NCBI GenBank assembly: GCA_963691705.1
Contig: OY829537.1
Coordinates: forward strand, 53,110,304-53,174,303
DNA length: 64,000 nucleotides
From: Viola odorata
Taxonomy: Eukaryota > Streptophyta > Magnoliopsida > Malpighiales > Violaceae
Reading direction: 5' to 3'
The notes beneath the pieces are model-generated. The model was not told the origin of the DNA and made no database searches. It saw only the letters and a program-made list of their open reading frames with translations. Position numbers and translations under genes: made by a program. The first letter of the stretch is position 1. Each line of letters opens with the position of its first letter. Shown one piece after another: positions 1 to 9,487 of this stretch.

Positions 1-652
1 AATAAGGTTTTTTATAAGGTTTATTATTATTAGAGGGTTTAGGTTTATTAAATGTTAATTTGTCTTGATACCTTTTGGAATATCTTGGCTTATAACTTTC
101 TTTTGGGGCTTTTCTTTGCTTTTTGTATTTTCTTAAGGGTGTCATAATCGTTTCATATCCATATTGAGCACAGAAGGATCCTAATTCTTTTCTGTGTTCT
201 AACTTGTCATTTTTAAGTTTAGCTTTGAGTTTTAGATTCGTGCATAACGATAATCCGACATTATTGATGAATGCAATTATCTCTCCATATGTTAACTCTT
301 GATATGGGATTATACCTTTATACGTATCTTTTATCTTAGACCTAACCTTTTCTGCAAATAATTTGGGTAATCCTTAAATAAATTTTTCTTTCCAAAATGG
401 GAGATTACAATCTTCTTTTAAGAATACTTTAGATAAATACATATCTTTATACCATCTAAAAACTTATAATTTTGGGCATGTTAAATTCATTAGTATTTCC
501 GTGGTCTTTTCTTGTAATTGTTCGGGTTCTCCTATGAAATGTTTGAGGATTGAAAAGATTAGCACATTCATTGCATCTTCCACTAGTACTTCATTTTCTA
601 CTCTCATTGATTCTATTATAGCCATTTTATCTGTTAAAGTGAGATAATTATC
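1..652 (-). pseudogene. Caulimovirid polyprotein, C-terminal capsid-like part (broken)
   Basis: Continuation of the capsid-like reading of the neighbouring 653-1687 segment, with several stops and frame changes. The readable stretches contain the pattern of caulimovirid capsid proteins: a central helical region and, near the left edge, a very basic Lys/Arg/Tyr-rich tract (about positions 150 to 1). In this family such a tract precedes the CCHC zinc knuckle; the knuckle itself would lie off the window. No intact ORF remains. The assignment rests on order and composition, not on a full-length match. Confidence 0.5.
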
Positions 653-1687
653 TCACCATCCTTTTAACTGTCCTGAGAATCCTGACATAAGTATGTAAGC
701 TACTTGTTTGTCTGTGCATCCCTTGGTTCTATGTGTTGTTGCTGCCATAAGCATGGATACTAGCATATCTATTATGTTATGTTCACTTTGACCGTCTAAA
801 TTCCATTCATCTATACTCGAACCATCATACTTGGCCTGTGCCCTGGTATTTCTCTCTTCTGATTGTATATTAGGAAAGGAAGGTCTTGGGTAGTAATTTT
901 TGACTCTAGGTTGTTGGTACTTATTTCTTAGTTTGTTAATCTGTGGGTCAAGGTCTTCGAATTGGTCTATTAATTCTTCTATGGATTCTTTGTTTTTCTC
1001 TTCAATTAGAACCGTTATTTTATTTTTTGATGTAGCCTTTAGTAGGTCTATTTGTTTTTCGATTTTGCTTAGGAATTGTTCTTGTGATAATCCTCCTAAT
1101 TTTACTTCAAATCCTGGCATAGTATTTGGTTTGAATACAGGTTGAGTGATTTTTATTGGTATTTCATCTTTTGGCTTTTTGCTTCCTTCTCCTATGGTGG
1201 TACTTCTGTATTGTACTACTGGGGGAATATTATCTTCTATTATACTCATTTGTTGTGCCATAGTATTTAATAGAATATTTGTGTAGTTGTTTTGTGACTG
1301 AATGTTTTTTATATCCTTTATACTTATTTCTCTAACTTCTTCTTTAATTTCTTTTATTGGTGAAGCCGTAATATTATGTTCCATATGTTTTACCATAATT
1401 TCTTCTAGCGGGGGATATATTGATTTTATTTCTTCGTTTCTAGTGGTTTTCCATGTATTTTCAGGAGTTTTTAATACATTTATTTTTTGAAAATTATCAT
1501 TAAGCCATTTGAAGAATGGAACATGAGTTCTAATTTCTTCTAGGTATTCATAATATTGTGCCTGTATTTTGTCTCTTTCTTCTCTTGTGAATCCTTTGAA
1601 GAATGTCGCTCTTAATCGTTTTTTATTTGGATGATAGAAATCTTTTCTTAATAATTCTTTGTCTATCTTGAATTCTTGTTTTAGCAT
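653..1687 (-). pseudogene. Caulimovirid polyprotein fragment preceding and entering the capsid domain
   Basis: An open frame of 344 codons without an identifiable enzyme domain. The N-terminal third carries a motif series (FFKGFT..ER, HVPFFKWL, TWKTT.N.EIKS.YPP) that I recognise from polyproteins of endogenous plant caulimovirids between the movement and capsid domains. The C-terminal part is charged and rich in Glu, Lys and Ile, as in the acidic capsid N-terminus. It lies in the same frame as the 2158-1694 stretch and is separated from it by one TAG codon, so the two were once one ORF. It ends at a stop at 653 and the coding sense continues in decayed form. Confidence 0.6.
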
Positions 1688-1693
1688 ATTTAT

Positions 1694-1843
1694 CTAATTA
1701 TTAGTATATCGCATGTCACTTTCAGTGGTTGATGGTGATCTAAGGGTTTCTTGTTCACCAGTTTGTTTAAAGGTACCTCTACTTGACTCCGCTACCATTA
1801 GTGCTATCTCTGATTTCATACTCCCAGTAAATAATCCATGGGA
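1694..1843 (-). pseudogene. Chimeric junction: ORF2 sliver fused to ORF1 N-terminal fragment
   Basis: Reading on the minus strand, bases 1843-1800 match bases 4141-4184 of the right copy almost exactly, in the wrong coding frame. Bases from 1799 downward match the right copy from 5860 onward (shared AATGGTAGCGGAG). The short product from this stretch (MVAESS...) is related to MVAEPSS at about 5861 of the right copy. So two deletions brought RT, ORF2 and ORF1 pieces together. No function is expected. Confidence 0.7.
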
Positions 1844-2241
1844 GTCTTTTATTTCATCTGGGAATTTTGTAGAAAATTCTATGGATCTATTGATGGGTCT
1901 AAATGTTCCTTGGTAAATATCCAATCCTAAAAATCGTATTTTAGTCTGGCATAATTTTAATTTGGGTGCTGAGACAACTAATCCATTTTCCTTTAGAATT
2001 TTGAGGAATTTGTTTAAATGACTAAAGTGTTTAGTTATGGTTTTAGAGAATACTAAAACGTCATCAATGTATACTATCCTGAATTTGGTATAGGGGTTTA
2101 GTAGATCATTCATCATTTTTTGAAATTCTGAAGGTGCATTTTTTAATCCAAAAGGCATTACGTTCCATTCATAATGGCCGAAGGGAACGGTGAAAGTTGT
2201 TTTGTATCTGTCTTTCTCAGTGATTTGTATTTGCCAAAATC
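1844..2241 (-). pseudogene. Caulimovirid reverse transcriptase core fragment (left arm)
   Basis: Fragment of the RT palm and thumb of a caulimovirid. It shows the family pattern MPFGLKNAPSEFQ followed by the catalytic YIDD box, then the GL(D/H)IYQGT and R(S/P)I(E)FS.KFPDEIKD signatures. It is cut at 2241 by the inverted-repeat spacer and at 1844 by a deletion junction, so fingers, connection and RNase H are missing. It equals positions 2287-2684 of the right copy in reverse with about 13 mismatches. Unlike the right copy it keeps both aspartates of the YIDD box. Confidence 0.8.
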
Positions 2242-2684
2242 TTTATTTCATACCAATCATATTCTCAAAATTTGATAGGAAATCAGGATTTTGGCAAATA
2301 CAAATCACTGAGAAAGACAGATACAAAACGGCTTTCTCCGTTCCCTTCGGCCATTATGAATGGAACGTAATGCCTTTTGGATTAAAAAACGCACCTTCAG
2401 AATTTCAAAAAATGATGAATGATATACTAAACCCCTATACCAAATTCACGATAGTATACATTCATGACGTTTTAGTATTCTCTAAAACCATAACTGAACA
2501 CTTTAGTCATTTAAACAAATTCCTCAAAATTCTAAAGGAAAATGGATTAGTTGTCTCAACACCCAAATTAAAATTATGCTAGACTAAAATACGATTTTTA
2601 GGATTCGATATTTACCAAGGAACATTTAGACCCATCAGTAGATCCATAGAATTTGCTACAAAATTCCCAGATGAAATAAAAGAC
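1844..2684. repeat. Inverted repeat, 398-bp arms, 45-bp spacer, within viral RT
   Basis: Bases 1844-2241 are the reverse complement of 2287-2684 with no gaps (both coordinate pairs sum to 4528) and about 13 substitutions, roughly 97% identity by eye. The spacer 2242-2286 reads as RT sequence of the right copy, so the left copy stops exactly where the palindrome turns. A transcript crossing it would fold into a long near-perfect stem. Confidence 0.93.
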
Positions 2685-3314
2685 AAAAAACAATTACAAA
2701 GATTCCTAGGATGCTTAAATTATGTCTCAGACTTTATTCAGAATCTTAGGTCAATTTGTTCACCACTATACAACAGGCTAAAAAAGAAACCCAAAGAGTG
2801 GACAGAAGAGCATACCTCTGTGGTTAAAATGATAAAAGAAAAAGTTAAAAATCTGCCGTGTCTAGGTATTCCAGATACCACAACAAAGTTAATTGTAGAA
2901 ACAGATGCATCAGATTTAAGATTCGGTGGTATTCTCAAACAACAAACAGCAAATCGTGAACAGTTAATAATATATTGCTCAAGACTTTGGATCGAATCTC
3001 AAAAGAATTATTCTACCATCAAAAAGGAAATTTTATCAATCGTTTTATGCATATCAAAATTTCAAGATGATTTATTCAATAAAAGATTTTTACTTCGTAT
3101 TGATTGTCAAAGCGCAAAATACATTTTGGAAAAAGAGGTTCAAAATCTTGTATCAAAATAGATTTTTGCCAGATGGCAAGCAATACTTTCAACTTTTGAT
3201 TTTAACATTGAACATATTAAAGGAGAAAATAATTCCCTTCGAGACTTTTTATCTCGAGAATTCTTACAGGGACAATCAGATGACAAGCAAGGACGACCCA
3301 AAGAAGAAGACTAA
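2242..3314 (+). pseudogene. Caulimovirid reverse transcriptase-RNase H (broken)
   Basis: One frame from the spacer to a TAA at 3312-3314 is interrupted by TAG codons at about 2581 and 3159. It contains RT motifs (FDRKSGFWQI near the start, MPFGLKNAPSEFQ, a YIHD box in place of YIDD, the thumb signature QLQRFLGCLNYVSDF) and a complete-looking RNase H with VETDASD, KKEILS and LRIDCQSAK, which supply the usual D, E and D. The loss of the first aspartate of the YIDD box and the two stops make it inactive. Fingers and protease upstream are absent. Confidence 0.85.
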
Positions 3315-4511
3315 GGCATCCTATGCCATGAGTATACCAGACATACCAACCTCACCCAATCCTTTGCACTACCTAGCCCAAGGACACCCAGGCCTGTAAA
3401 CCCAACATCACTATTCCTTCCTAGAACGCCAAGCCCAAGGACACCCTCAAACTATGCCCAAGCCTTACAAGTTCAGCCCATTAGAGCCCTAGCTTCAATA
3501 ACCAGCAGACCAAACATTCTCGGAACAATACCTAAGCTACAAAACCAAAATAAGCCCATGATACATTATCCTGCCAACAAACCAAGTGTCCAAAATATTG
3601 CTTACATAGAACCTGAATTCGGATTCAATCTCAGAACCATACTCTCCCATGTATTCCCAAAAGACTTTACCTACATACCCGAATCACTAGACAAAACAAG
3701 AGTATTCTATGAATTTATTTTAGTAGACTCTGATTCTGTTGAAATCACCCACCATACCAGACCTGAACATCCCGAAAAATACATATACTCAAAATGCAGA
3801 ATACTGAAAGTCTTCACTCCAACTAACTAGAAAATGAACCTGTATACTCAAAGGACCTTTTCTCAACCATTCGTCCCAGAAGGCTATAACTACCATGACT
3901 ATTTGAAAGCCTGGCACCTTGCTTTCTTGTATGAAGATGGCAGACACTCATGGTTTTTCCATTTTGATAGATACATTTCAGGTATATTCCCTCACTGGTT
4001 CCTTAGATGGTGGTAACACTTTGGAGCTTCCGAATTAGCATTCCCAGAGGTAATTAGAGGAGGATTCAAAGCCTTTGAACAAAAATACTACCAGACCAAC
4101 CATTATCCAAAGACTTTATCCTTCACCTTAATGCTCCATTTCCCATGGATTATTTACTGGGAGTATGAAATCAGAGATAGCACTGAAGTAGACCCCCCTA
4201 TACTAACAAGACGCTGGAAAATTAAGTGGTGGAAAGGATATGCTCAGGAACAGGGATCAAAGTTCTCGGTCCTCAAAATACTTTCAGAAAACACAATCAA
4301 CAATTCAACCCCTACAAAAATGAATATTCCAAAAGGCAATGCAAGCATGGCATTCTCATCATCCTCCAAAAGTGAATACAAGAAGAAGCTCATGGAAGAA
4401 CTGACCAAGCTTGAGAAGGAAGAAGACGAAGGAGAAGCATTCACCCAGGAAAATTCTGACCCAGAGTATGATGAAGATATGATGGCAGAGCTCTACCCTG
4501 AGCTCAGATAA
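3280..4511 (+). pseudogene. Caulimovirid second ORF (florendovirus ORF2-like), broken
   Basis: The ATG at 3280 overlaps the end of the RT/RNase H frame by about 35 bases, an arrangement seen in these viruses. The frame breaks near 3400, continues in another frame from about 3370 to a TAG at 3828, is open again from 3834 to 4016, and runs to the TAA at 4509-4511 after a last stop. Recognisable blocks are a Pro/Ser/Gln-rich linker, a FGFNLR region, the aromatic block YNYHDYLKAWHLAF...HSWFFHFD, RRWKIKWW, and an acidic tail. Its function in the virus is not known to me. Confidence 0.6.
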
Positions 4512-5232
4512 AAAATTTAAAAAATTTAAAAAAAAATAAAAAAATAAAAAAATAAAAAAATATACTGCAAACATGACTCCTTTCCTAGAAAATACAGAGA
4601 TAGATTATCAGCTCAAAGGACTAAAGAGGAAAAGAACATATGTTCCCCTCTCAAAAGGAACCTCTAGAAGAATGATGTATGCAACAACGACTGGATGCAC
4701 CAGAAGAATCTCTAGAAGAATAACGTATGCAATAACAGCCAGACAAGGAATGACATATGCAATGATGACTAGACACACTAAGCGAAAAATGATGTATGCA
4801 ATGATGACTAGACGCACTAAAAGAAAAATAATGCATGTATGCACCGGGCAAAAGACGTGGACAAGAACAATTATCAAAAGACGACAAAGACTAAGGCTCC
4901 CCCCACTAGAAAAAGCTTATGGTCGACATAGACTATGGCAGACAGAGAAAAAGGAGATAGATATGATATCTTTTATTTTAGGACAATGTAATTTATTTTG
5001 AAGTCCGATTGGACTCTTTAGACTGTATGCCACTATATAAGTAAGTGTAGCCCTCAGTTGAAGGGCAGAGCAAATAAAGAATAAAAAAATCAGTTCCCAA
5101 AAGAAAAACACTCTCAAACTCAAGCATCAATCTCCAGGAATTTCTATACTTTGTAAGTTTAAACGCTTTCTTTTAATTTTAAAAGCTATTATTATCGTTT
5201 TCAACTTTCTGAATTTCTTTGCATGCAATATC
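4512..5232 (+). other. Caulimovirid large intergenic region with tandem repeats and RNA promoter
   Basis: This begins with an A-rich low-complexity stretch (4508-4562). About 4660-4840 holds degenerate tandem units of roughly 35-40 bp around 'TATGCAATGATGACTAGAC', which open a spurious Arg/Met-rich frame. A TATA box and poly(A) signal follow at 5034 and 5073, then about 150 nt of leader up to the ATG at 5233. This fits the regulatory intergenic region of a caulimovirid between the last ORF and ORF1. Confidence 0.6.
5034..5078 (+). promoter_or_regulatory. Viral RNA promoter TATA box and nearby poly(A) signal
   Basis: TATATAA at 5034-5040 in the context CCACTATATAAGTAAG is followed by AATAAA at 5073-5078. 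In caulimovirids one promoter makes the terminally redundant pregenomic RNA, and its poly(A) signal lies a short way downstream of the cap site, so the close pairing fits. Here the gap is only about 33 nt, so the redundancy would be very short. Confidence 0.55.
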
Positions 5233-5965
5233 ATGACGATTTTTGATAAATTAGCAACCTGTCTTGCATTACTAAGAACAGATAGACTAGTAGATTTAGA
5301 ACAACTTAGAACAGAATTAATATCTCATGCAAATTTTGTTGAACAAGCATACATCCAGAACCTTAATGAAGCAGGCAATGATGAAAATGATAATTCTATA
5401 CCCATATGCTCAGAAAGAACACCCTTATGGAACGAAGATTTAATAAAAATAGAGTTATTAAGGAATATGATTATGGCCACCAATAAAACCATAGACAAAG
5501 CTTTTAATACCATCAATAGAAACCAAATTCTCAGAAACAATTTAAGACCAACCTCCAACAGTCATACTCAACCTAGAAACCAAGCCCCTATAGTATATAG
5601 AACAAGCCAACACTCATATATTATCAGACAAAGACCAGCCTCCATTAGACCTCCCTTTCAATCAAACAAACAATCCTCTATAAGCTGGGCCACCTTACCT
5701 CTCAGGCCATCATCATCTATATCTTCACAATCATCAGACCCATATGCTCCTAGAACTATCCAAGCCTTTGATGCCACATGTCAGACGTCCCAGTCCACAA
5801 ACTTCTACATGCTCTTTTAGAATTTCTAATGATTCTCGCCTTAGACGATCCGATTCACAAATGGTAGCGGAGCCAAGTAGCTCTTGTCCCGCAGGGGGTA
5901 AGGGTAAGGATAAAAGTCTGGATGAATTACAATACCGTACCGCCAGACAACGCGACATGACTTAA
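5233..5965 (+). pseudogene. Caulimovirid ORF1 N-terminal region (truncated)
   Basis: The ATG at 5233 lies after the leader and opens 195 codons ending in TAG at 5818. The product starts MTIFDKLATCLALLR, is rich in Asn, Gln, Ser and Pro after residue 100, and has no enzyme motif. A second frame then continues to 5965 (MVAEPSS..., LDELQYRTARQRDM), and this same piece occurs in the left copy at 1799. The two frames were presumably one ORF with a frameshift near 5815. No movement-protein motif is recognised. Confidence 0.5.
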
Positions 5966-6550
5966 TCATGCGCATTTTAATGTCGGTGTAGAATAATGTT
6001 GCTTAGCATATAGCTTCACAAGTAGAACTCATAGGAACGACTTATAATCAATATTATCCACGACGTGTGGTGTATACCCGTACGCGCCTTCGAAGTGGTA
6101 GTATACTTCCAGAGGTATTACACCGCTGAAGAGATAACTCAATTGATAAGACTTCGTATGGGGTGAGCATTTTTATAACGACATCGTGCTGACGCAGATA
6201 TTCTAGACCAGCGACGACAAAATTCCATATAGATGCAGAATTCTATATAGATAAGCGCGGACTTATCCCTTTCCGCAAGAATAGATACCCAAGGGGGGAC
6301 CAAGCGCGTGTGTTCCTCTGACTATATTTCCGAAATCGAGGCGATAAGAACGCAGGCCATTGATCACATACCCGTCGCAATGACAGGCCACCTGACGCTA
6401 TCACTTACGCGGGCGTCAATCTCCCCCTCATTTCCACAATGTCCTGCACATTCTCAGTCAATGCATTAGGGCATTAGTCAAAATATCGTACGATAATTAG
6501 ACGTTAATTACCGTTTAGGAGCCGTCGCGCCTCCGTATCCAAGTGTTATC
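5966..6550. other. Junction DNA, no supported gene
   Basis: No frame longer than about 60 codons is open. Short readable bits on the plus strand (about 6040-6420) hint at decayed caulimovirid ORF1, perhaps the movement-protein part, but they are too broken to claim. Element A of the Tat group becomes recognisable only from about 6555. No LTR of element A lies here, so its 3' end was deleted at or near this junction. Confidence 0.5.
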
Positions 6551-6557
6551 CGTGTCA

Positions 6558-6686
6558 CTTTCTCAACCAACCATCTTCACCAGGCATTTCCCTTCTGGTT
6601 ACTTGCTGGGATTTCATAACATATCGCTTTCTCAACCAGCCATCTTCACCAGGGATTTCCCATCTGGTTACTCGCTGGGATTTCAT
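6558..6686. repeat. Two 69-bp repeats in element A 3' region
   Basis: Two copies, starting at 6558 and 6627, of a unit beginning CTTTCTCAACCA and ending GCTGGGATTTCAT. Each unit contains CCAGC/CCAAC and GCTGG halves that can pair. A single relative lies in element B near 16870 (CCAGCCCAACTTCACCGGG...GGCTGGGATAT). They lie just left of the 64-bp array. Confidence 0.75.
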
Positions 6687-6729
6687 GATTTCTTTCCGCA
6701 TTTCTAAATTTCCACAGTCGCCCCGGACA

Positions 6730-7147
6730 GTACCTCGTCTTAGTGAGCTGTCTGATCAAGACCAGCCATCACAAGGATAGGACTTTTCACATCCAGGCGT
6801 TGACCTCACATCCTGGAGTCGTGCCTTGTCTCAGTGAGTCGTCTGTATTAGCCCGGTCATCACAAGGATAGGACTTTTCACTTCCAAGATGGAGTTACTA
6901 TCTCTCTGGGGCGTGCCATGTCTTTGTGAACCGTCTGTGTTAGCCCGGTTACAAGGATAGGAATTTTCACTCCCAAAGAAGCGGGGACGTGCCTCATCTT
7001 GGTGGGCTGCCTGTGTTAGCACGGTTGCCACAAGGATATGACTTTTCACTTCCAACACTTATTTTTAGGTATGCCAGGGTGTGCCATCAACTTAGTGAGC
7101 CGTTTGATCAGGACCGTCCGTCACAAGGATATGACTTTTCACTCCTG
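6730..7147. repeat. Array of five ~64-bp units, post-pol region of element A
   Basis: Five units start near 6730, 6822, 6903, 6988 and 7080. Each follows the plan GTGCCTCGTCTTAGTGAGCC, then a GTCTG(A/T)T.AG...CGG core, then CACAAGGATAGGA, ending TTTTCACTCC. They are separated by unlike spacers of about 15-30 bp. The same unit occurs six times in element B (16952-17436). It lies between the integrase end and, in B, the convergent antisense genes. Confidence 0.85.
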
Positions 7148-7266
7148 GAACCCTTCTTCATTTATCATCTGCACATAGTCAACAGCCACAAAATAGATAA
7201 GAATATTCTCTATTCAAGTGTTAGCGTACGTTACGGCTGGCGTTAGCAAAAAGGTGCAGAGATATA

Positions 7267-8873
7267 TCAAAATCTAGCATGGTATAATTTCAAACGAGCA
7301 ATATTCCAAGAGTTAGGTAAGGGAGTACCATCAAGTGTTTCCAGGTGGTACGCTCCCTTTCTGATAACGTGGGTAACGCGGTATGGGCCATCCCAGTTCG
7401 GACCGAGTTTCCCCGTGCGCTGTCTGGCGGCTCGTTGGTCTCTGAGTACCAAATCGCCTGCTTTTAGCAGTCGTTCTTTGACACGTCTATTGTGATAACG
7501 CGCCATTTTTTGTTTATAATGGAGCATTTTCAGAAGAGTTCCTCATGTCATTCTGGTAACGCGTCGAGGTTTGCTCGCAACCTCTCCTCATTCAGCTCCT
7601 CCCTAAAGTACGCTACTCGCAGGCTCAGTACCGATTTCCACCGGTGTGACGGCCTCAGTGCCGTAGGCCAATGCGAAAGGCATTTTTCCAGTGCTGGTTT
7701 TGACAGTCATGTGGTACGCCCACATCACATATAGTATCTCGTCTGCCCATTTCTTCTTGGATCCTTCCAAGTTTTTCTTAATACCGCTGAGAATGCTTCG
7801 ATTTGTCACTTCCGCTTGACCATTAGTCTGGGGATGAGCCACGGAAGAGAACCTTTGTTCGATCTAGAATTCCGCGCATTGGTCTCTAAAGAATTGGCTG
7901 GTGAATTGCATCCCGTTCTTGTTGACTAACACACAAGGTACACCAAACCGCATGATAACTTGGTGTTTGAAGAAACGCCAAATTTTTTTCATTGTGATGT
8001 TGGCAACCGCTTCCGCTTCTGCCCATTTTGTGAAGTAATCTACCGCCACAACCACAAATTTTAGTTGAGACCTTGCCTTTGGAAACAGTCCTAGGATATC
8101 GATCCCCCATTTCGCGAAAGGACAAGGAGCCACAATTTTAGAGATTTCCGTGGCGGGCTGTCGAGGAATCATAGAGAACTCCTGACACTTCTGACAAGTC
8201 CGTACATAATTGTGGCAATCTCTTCGAATAGTAGGCCAGTAGAATCCTGACTTGAAAACTTGCGCGGTGCCGTCTGATGCGTGCATGCCGTATATTCCTT
8301 CATGGATTTCTCGCAAGGTATGAAGACTTTCTTGTTCTGTTATACACTTGGCGACTGGGTGAGAAAAGCATCTCCGAACCAATTCCCTGTCATAGTATGT
8401 ACACTGTGCCGCTTGTTTCAGCACTTTCTCTTGCTCAGCGTTATCCGTAGGTAACTCCTCATGTTTGAAGTATTTTATTATGGGGATTCGCTAAACGTTT
8501 TTGATTTATTCAACGTAAAGCGACGCTTGCTCTTCTATGAAGGAAGGTACCGATATTTCTCAGTAGTATACGCCCTTAGGTATGGACGCTTTCGAGGTTG
8601 CAGCAAGTTTGGCCAGGCTGTCTGCCTCAACGTTATCCTCTCGAGGCATGTGCTCAAAGCTGACCTGCATGCAACTTTTCTTTATTTCTAGCAACTCGCG
8701 TTTCACTTTAGCGAGGTACTGAACCATGATGGGCTCTCTAGCCTGGGAGTGTTCCAAGACTTGGTGTATTATCAATTTGGAATCTCCAAAGATCTTTAGC
8801 CGTAAGTCTCCCATCATTCCCGTATCATGTATGGCCTTGGTAGAAAAGCTTTTTCCTATCCTAAGACTAGCCA
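7267..8873 (-). pseudogene. Element A pol 3' part: second RNase H (end) and integrase
   Basis: Minus-strand coding in several frames. First comes the end of the archaeal-type RNase H (IFGDSKLIIHQ..., 8873-8560), then the integrase zinc finger (EIHEGIYGMHAS... TCQKC), the catalytic core (WGIDILG at about 8100), the block with EVTNRSIL carrying the catalytic Glu (about 7815) and the C-terminal NWDGPYRVTHVI/SWNIARLKLYH region ending at 7267. The position of the second catalytic Asp reads LVNKNGMQFTS, where relatives have D-N-G, so the enzyme is dead. Stops lie at about 8553, 7861 and 7600. Upstream pol is at 23946-25835 across element B. Confidence 0.85.
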
Positions 8874-8878
8874 GTAAC
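8874..8878. repeat. Target site duplication of element B (left), GTAAC
   Basis: GTAAC here is repeated at 23946-23950, directly outside both ends of element B. Removing B and one copy rejoins element A's RNase H in frame (...EYEVLL joined to ASLRIG), which proves the insertion point. Confidence 0.92.
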
Positions 8879-9455
8879 AGATAAGATTCGGACTCTTTGC
8901 TGAAGGGCAGTAGAGGAATATGGTTCTTGGGGTCGGCTGTCCTTGGCGCCCGATGTACCTGCGAAGCACCGGAGGTGGTCTCCAGCGTAAACACTCCGAA
9001 GCTTAAGTCAGTAAGAGCTGTGGAAATAGCAGAGCTTTGGCTAGCAATCTCAGGCTTACCTTCCTCCTTTGTTGCGGAGGTATTTATAGGCAAAGTGGAG
9101 TATTTCTGGGTGATCTTGGTCACAATGTGCTAATGCGCCCGTCAGGGGGGTTAGAGTTCCCCGTTGATGGAGTGTGCTATCATTGCATTAGATATATGTA
9201 TGGGGGTAGGTGTTACCTAGGTAAGGCAACGCCTATGCTACTCACGGGATGCCTGGTTTGGCCTGTGATAGGATAACGCCCTGTGTCATGACGAAGTGAC
9301 GTATGAGACCCCTTCATTGATGTCAACCATCCCAGTGTCAGTCACATAGAGAGAGGCGATAGCCTCGATGCTGTCGGAGCGGTAGGAACAACAGCTTTAC
9401 CCCCACCGCGGGGTATAAGACAAAAATGCCCTTGTCGTTAGGAGTATTGTTATCA
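8879..9455 (-). repeat. Element B 3' LTR
   Basis: 577 bp, ending in the TGATAA/TTATCA inverted termini apart from one change at 8879 (A for T). It contains a TATA box read on the minus strand (TATAAATA, 9081-9088). The hairpin stem that is perfect in the other LTR is decayed here (CACCGGAG / CTCCAGCG). Confidence 0.93.
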
Positions 9456-9487
9456 CAAGCCCAACCGAGAGTGTTTACCAAGGGCTA
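9456..9487 (-). promoter_or_regulatory. Conserved pre-3'-LTR block (no polypurine tract)
   Basis: On the minus strand the sequence next to the 3' LTR contains AGCCCTTGGTAAACACTC, then GGTTGGGCTTG and the LTR. Element G has the same 18-mer at 60221-60238 followed by GTTGGGCCTC and its LTR. A purine-rich tract that would prime plus-strand DNA is not present at either place. Confidence 0.6.

Larger units (their letters stand above)
1..2241 (-). mobile_element. Endogenous caulimovirid, left (deleted) copy
   Basis: Integrated remnant of a plant pararetrovirus (Caulimoviridae), read on the minus strand and running off the left edge. From high to low coordinate it holds a reverse transcriptase core (2241-1844), a 44-bp sliver of the virus's second ORF (1843-1800), a piece of the ORF1 N-terminal region (1799-1694) and a capsid-protein-like region (1687 to 1). 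Compared with the right copy, about 1.45 kb and 1.67 kb are missing at the two joins. The RT wording and a downstream ORF2 resemble the endogenous florendoviruses of flowering plants; that genus is an inference. It is broken by stops and deletions. Confidence 0.75.
2242..5965 (+). mobile_element. Endogenous caulimovirid, right copy
   Basis: Plus-strand remnant in the expected order RT, RNase H, a second ORF, an intergenic region with TATA box and AATAAA, then the start of ORF1. Because a circular viral genome is read past its intergenic region back into ORF1, this copy derives from a permuted or concatemeric form. It is interrupted by stops and at least one frameshift. No protease, and no movement protein that I can defend, is seen. 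The right boundary is a gradual loss of recognisable sequence near 5965. Confidence 0.75.
6551..8878 (-). mobile_element. Tat-lineage gypsy element A, 3' portion (3' LTR lost)
   Basis: Minus-strand remainder of element A downstream of the B insertion: the end of the second RNase H, the integrase and the post-pol repeat region. The matching first half is 23946-28775. The antisense genes and 3' LTR expected by comparison with B are missing; the element stops near 6550 against unrelated sequence. The left end coordinate is approximate. Confidence 0.8.

Noticed and set aside
4573..5001. Plus-strand frame of 142 codons rich in Arg, Met and Thr
   Set aside because: It is the translation of degenerate tandem repeats in the viral intergenic region, lies between the ORF2 stop and the TATA box, and the opposite strand is open too. 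Not a gene.
6144..6165. TGATAAGACTTCG as a remnant of the missing element A 3' LTR
   Set aside because: Only the first dozen bases resemble the LTR start; the following 400 bp have nothing in common with 28289-28775.
5966..6440. Movement protein of the caulimovirid
   Set aside because: Short fragments suggest it, but stops in all frames and no defensible motif; left as unassigned junction DNA.
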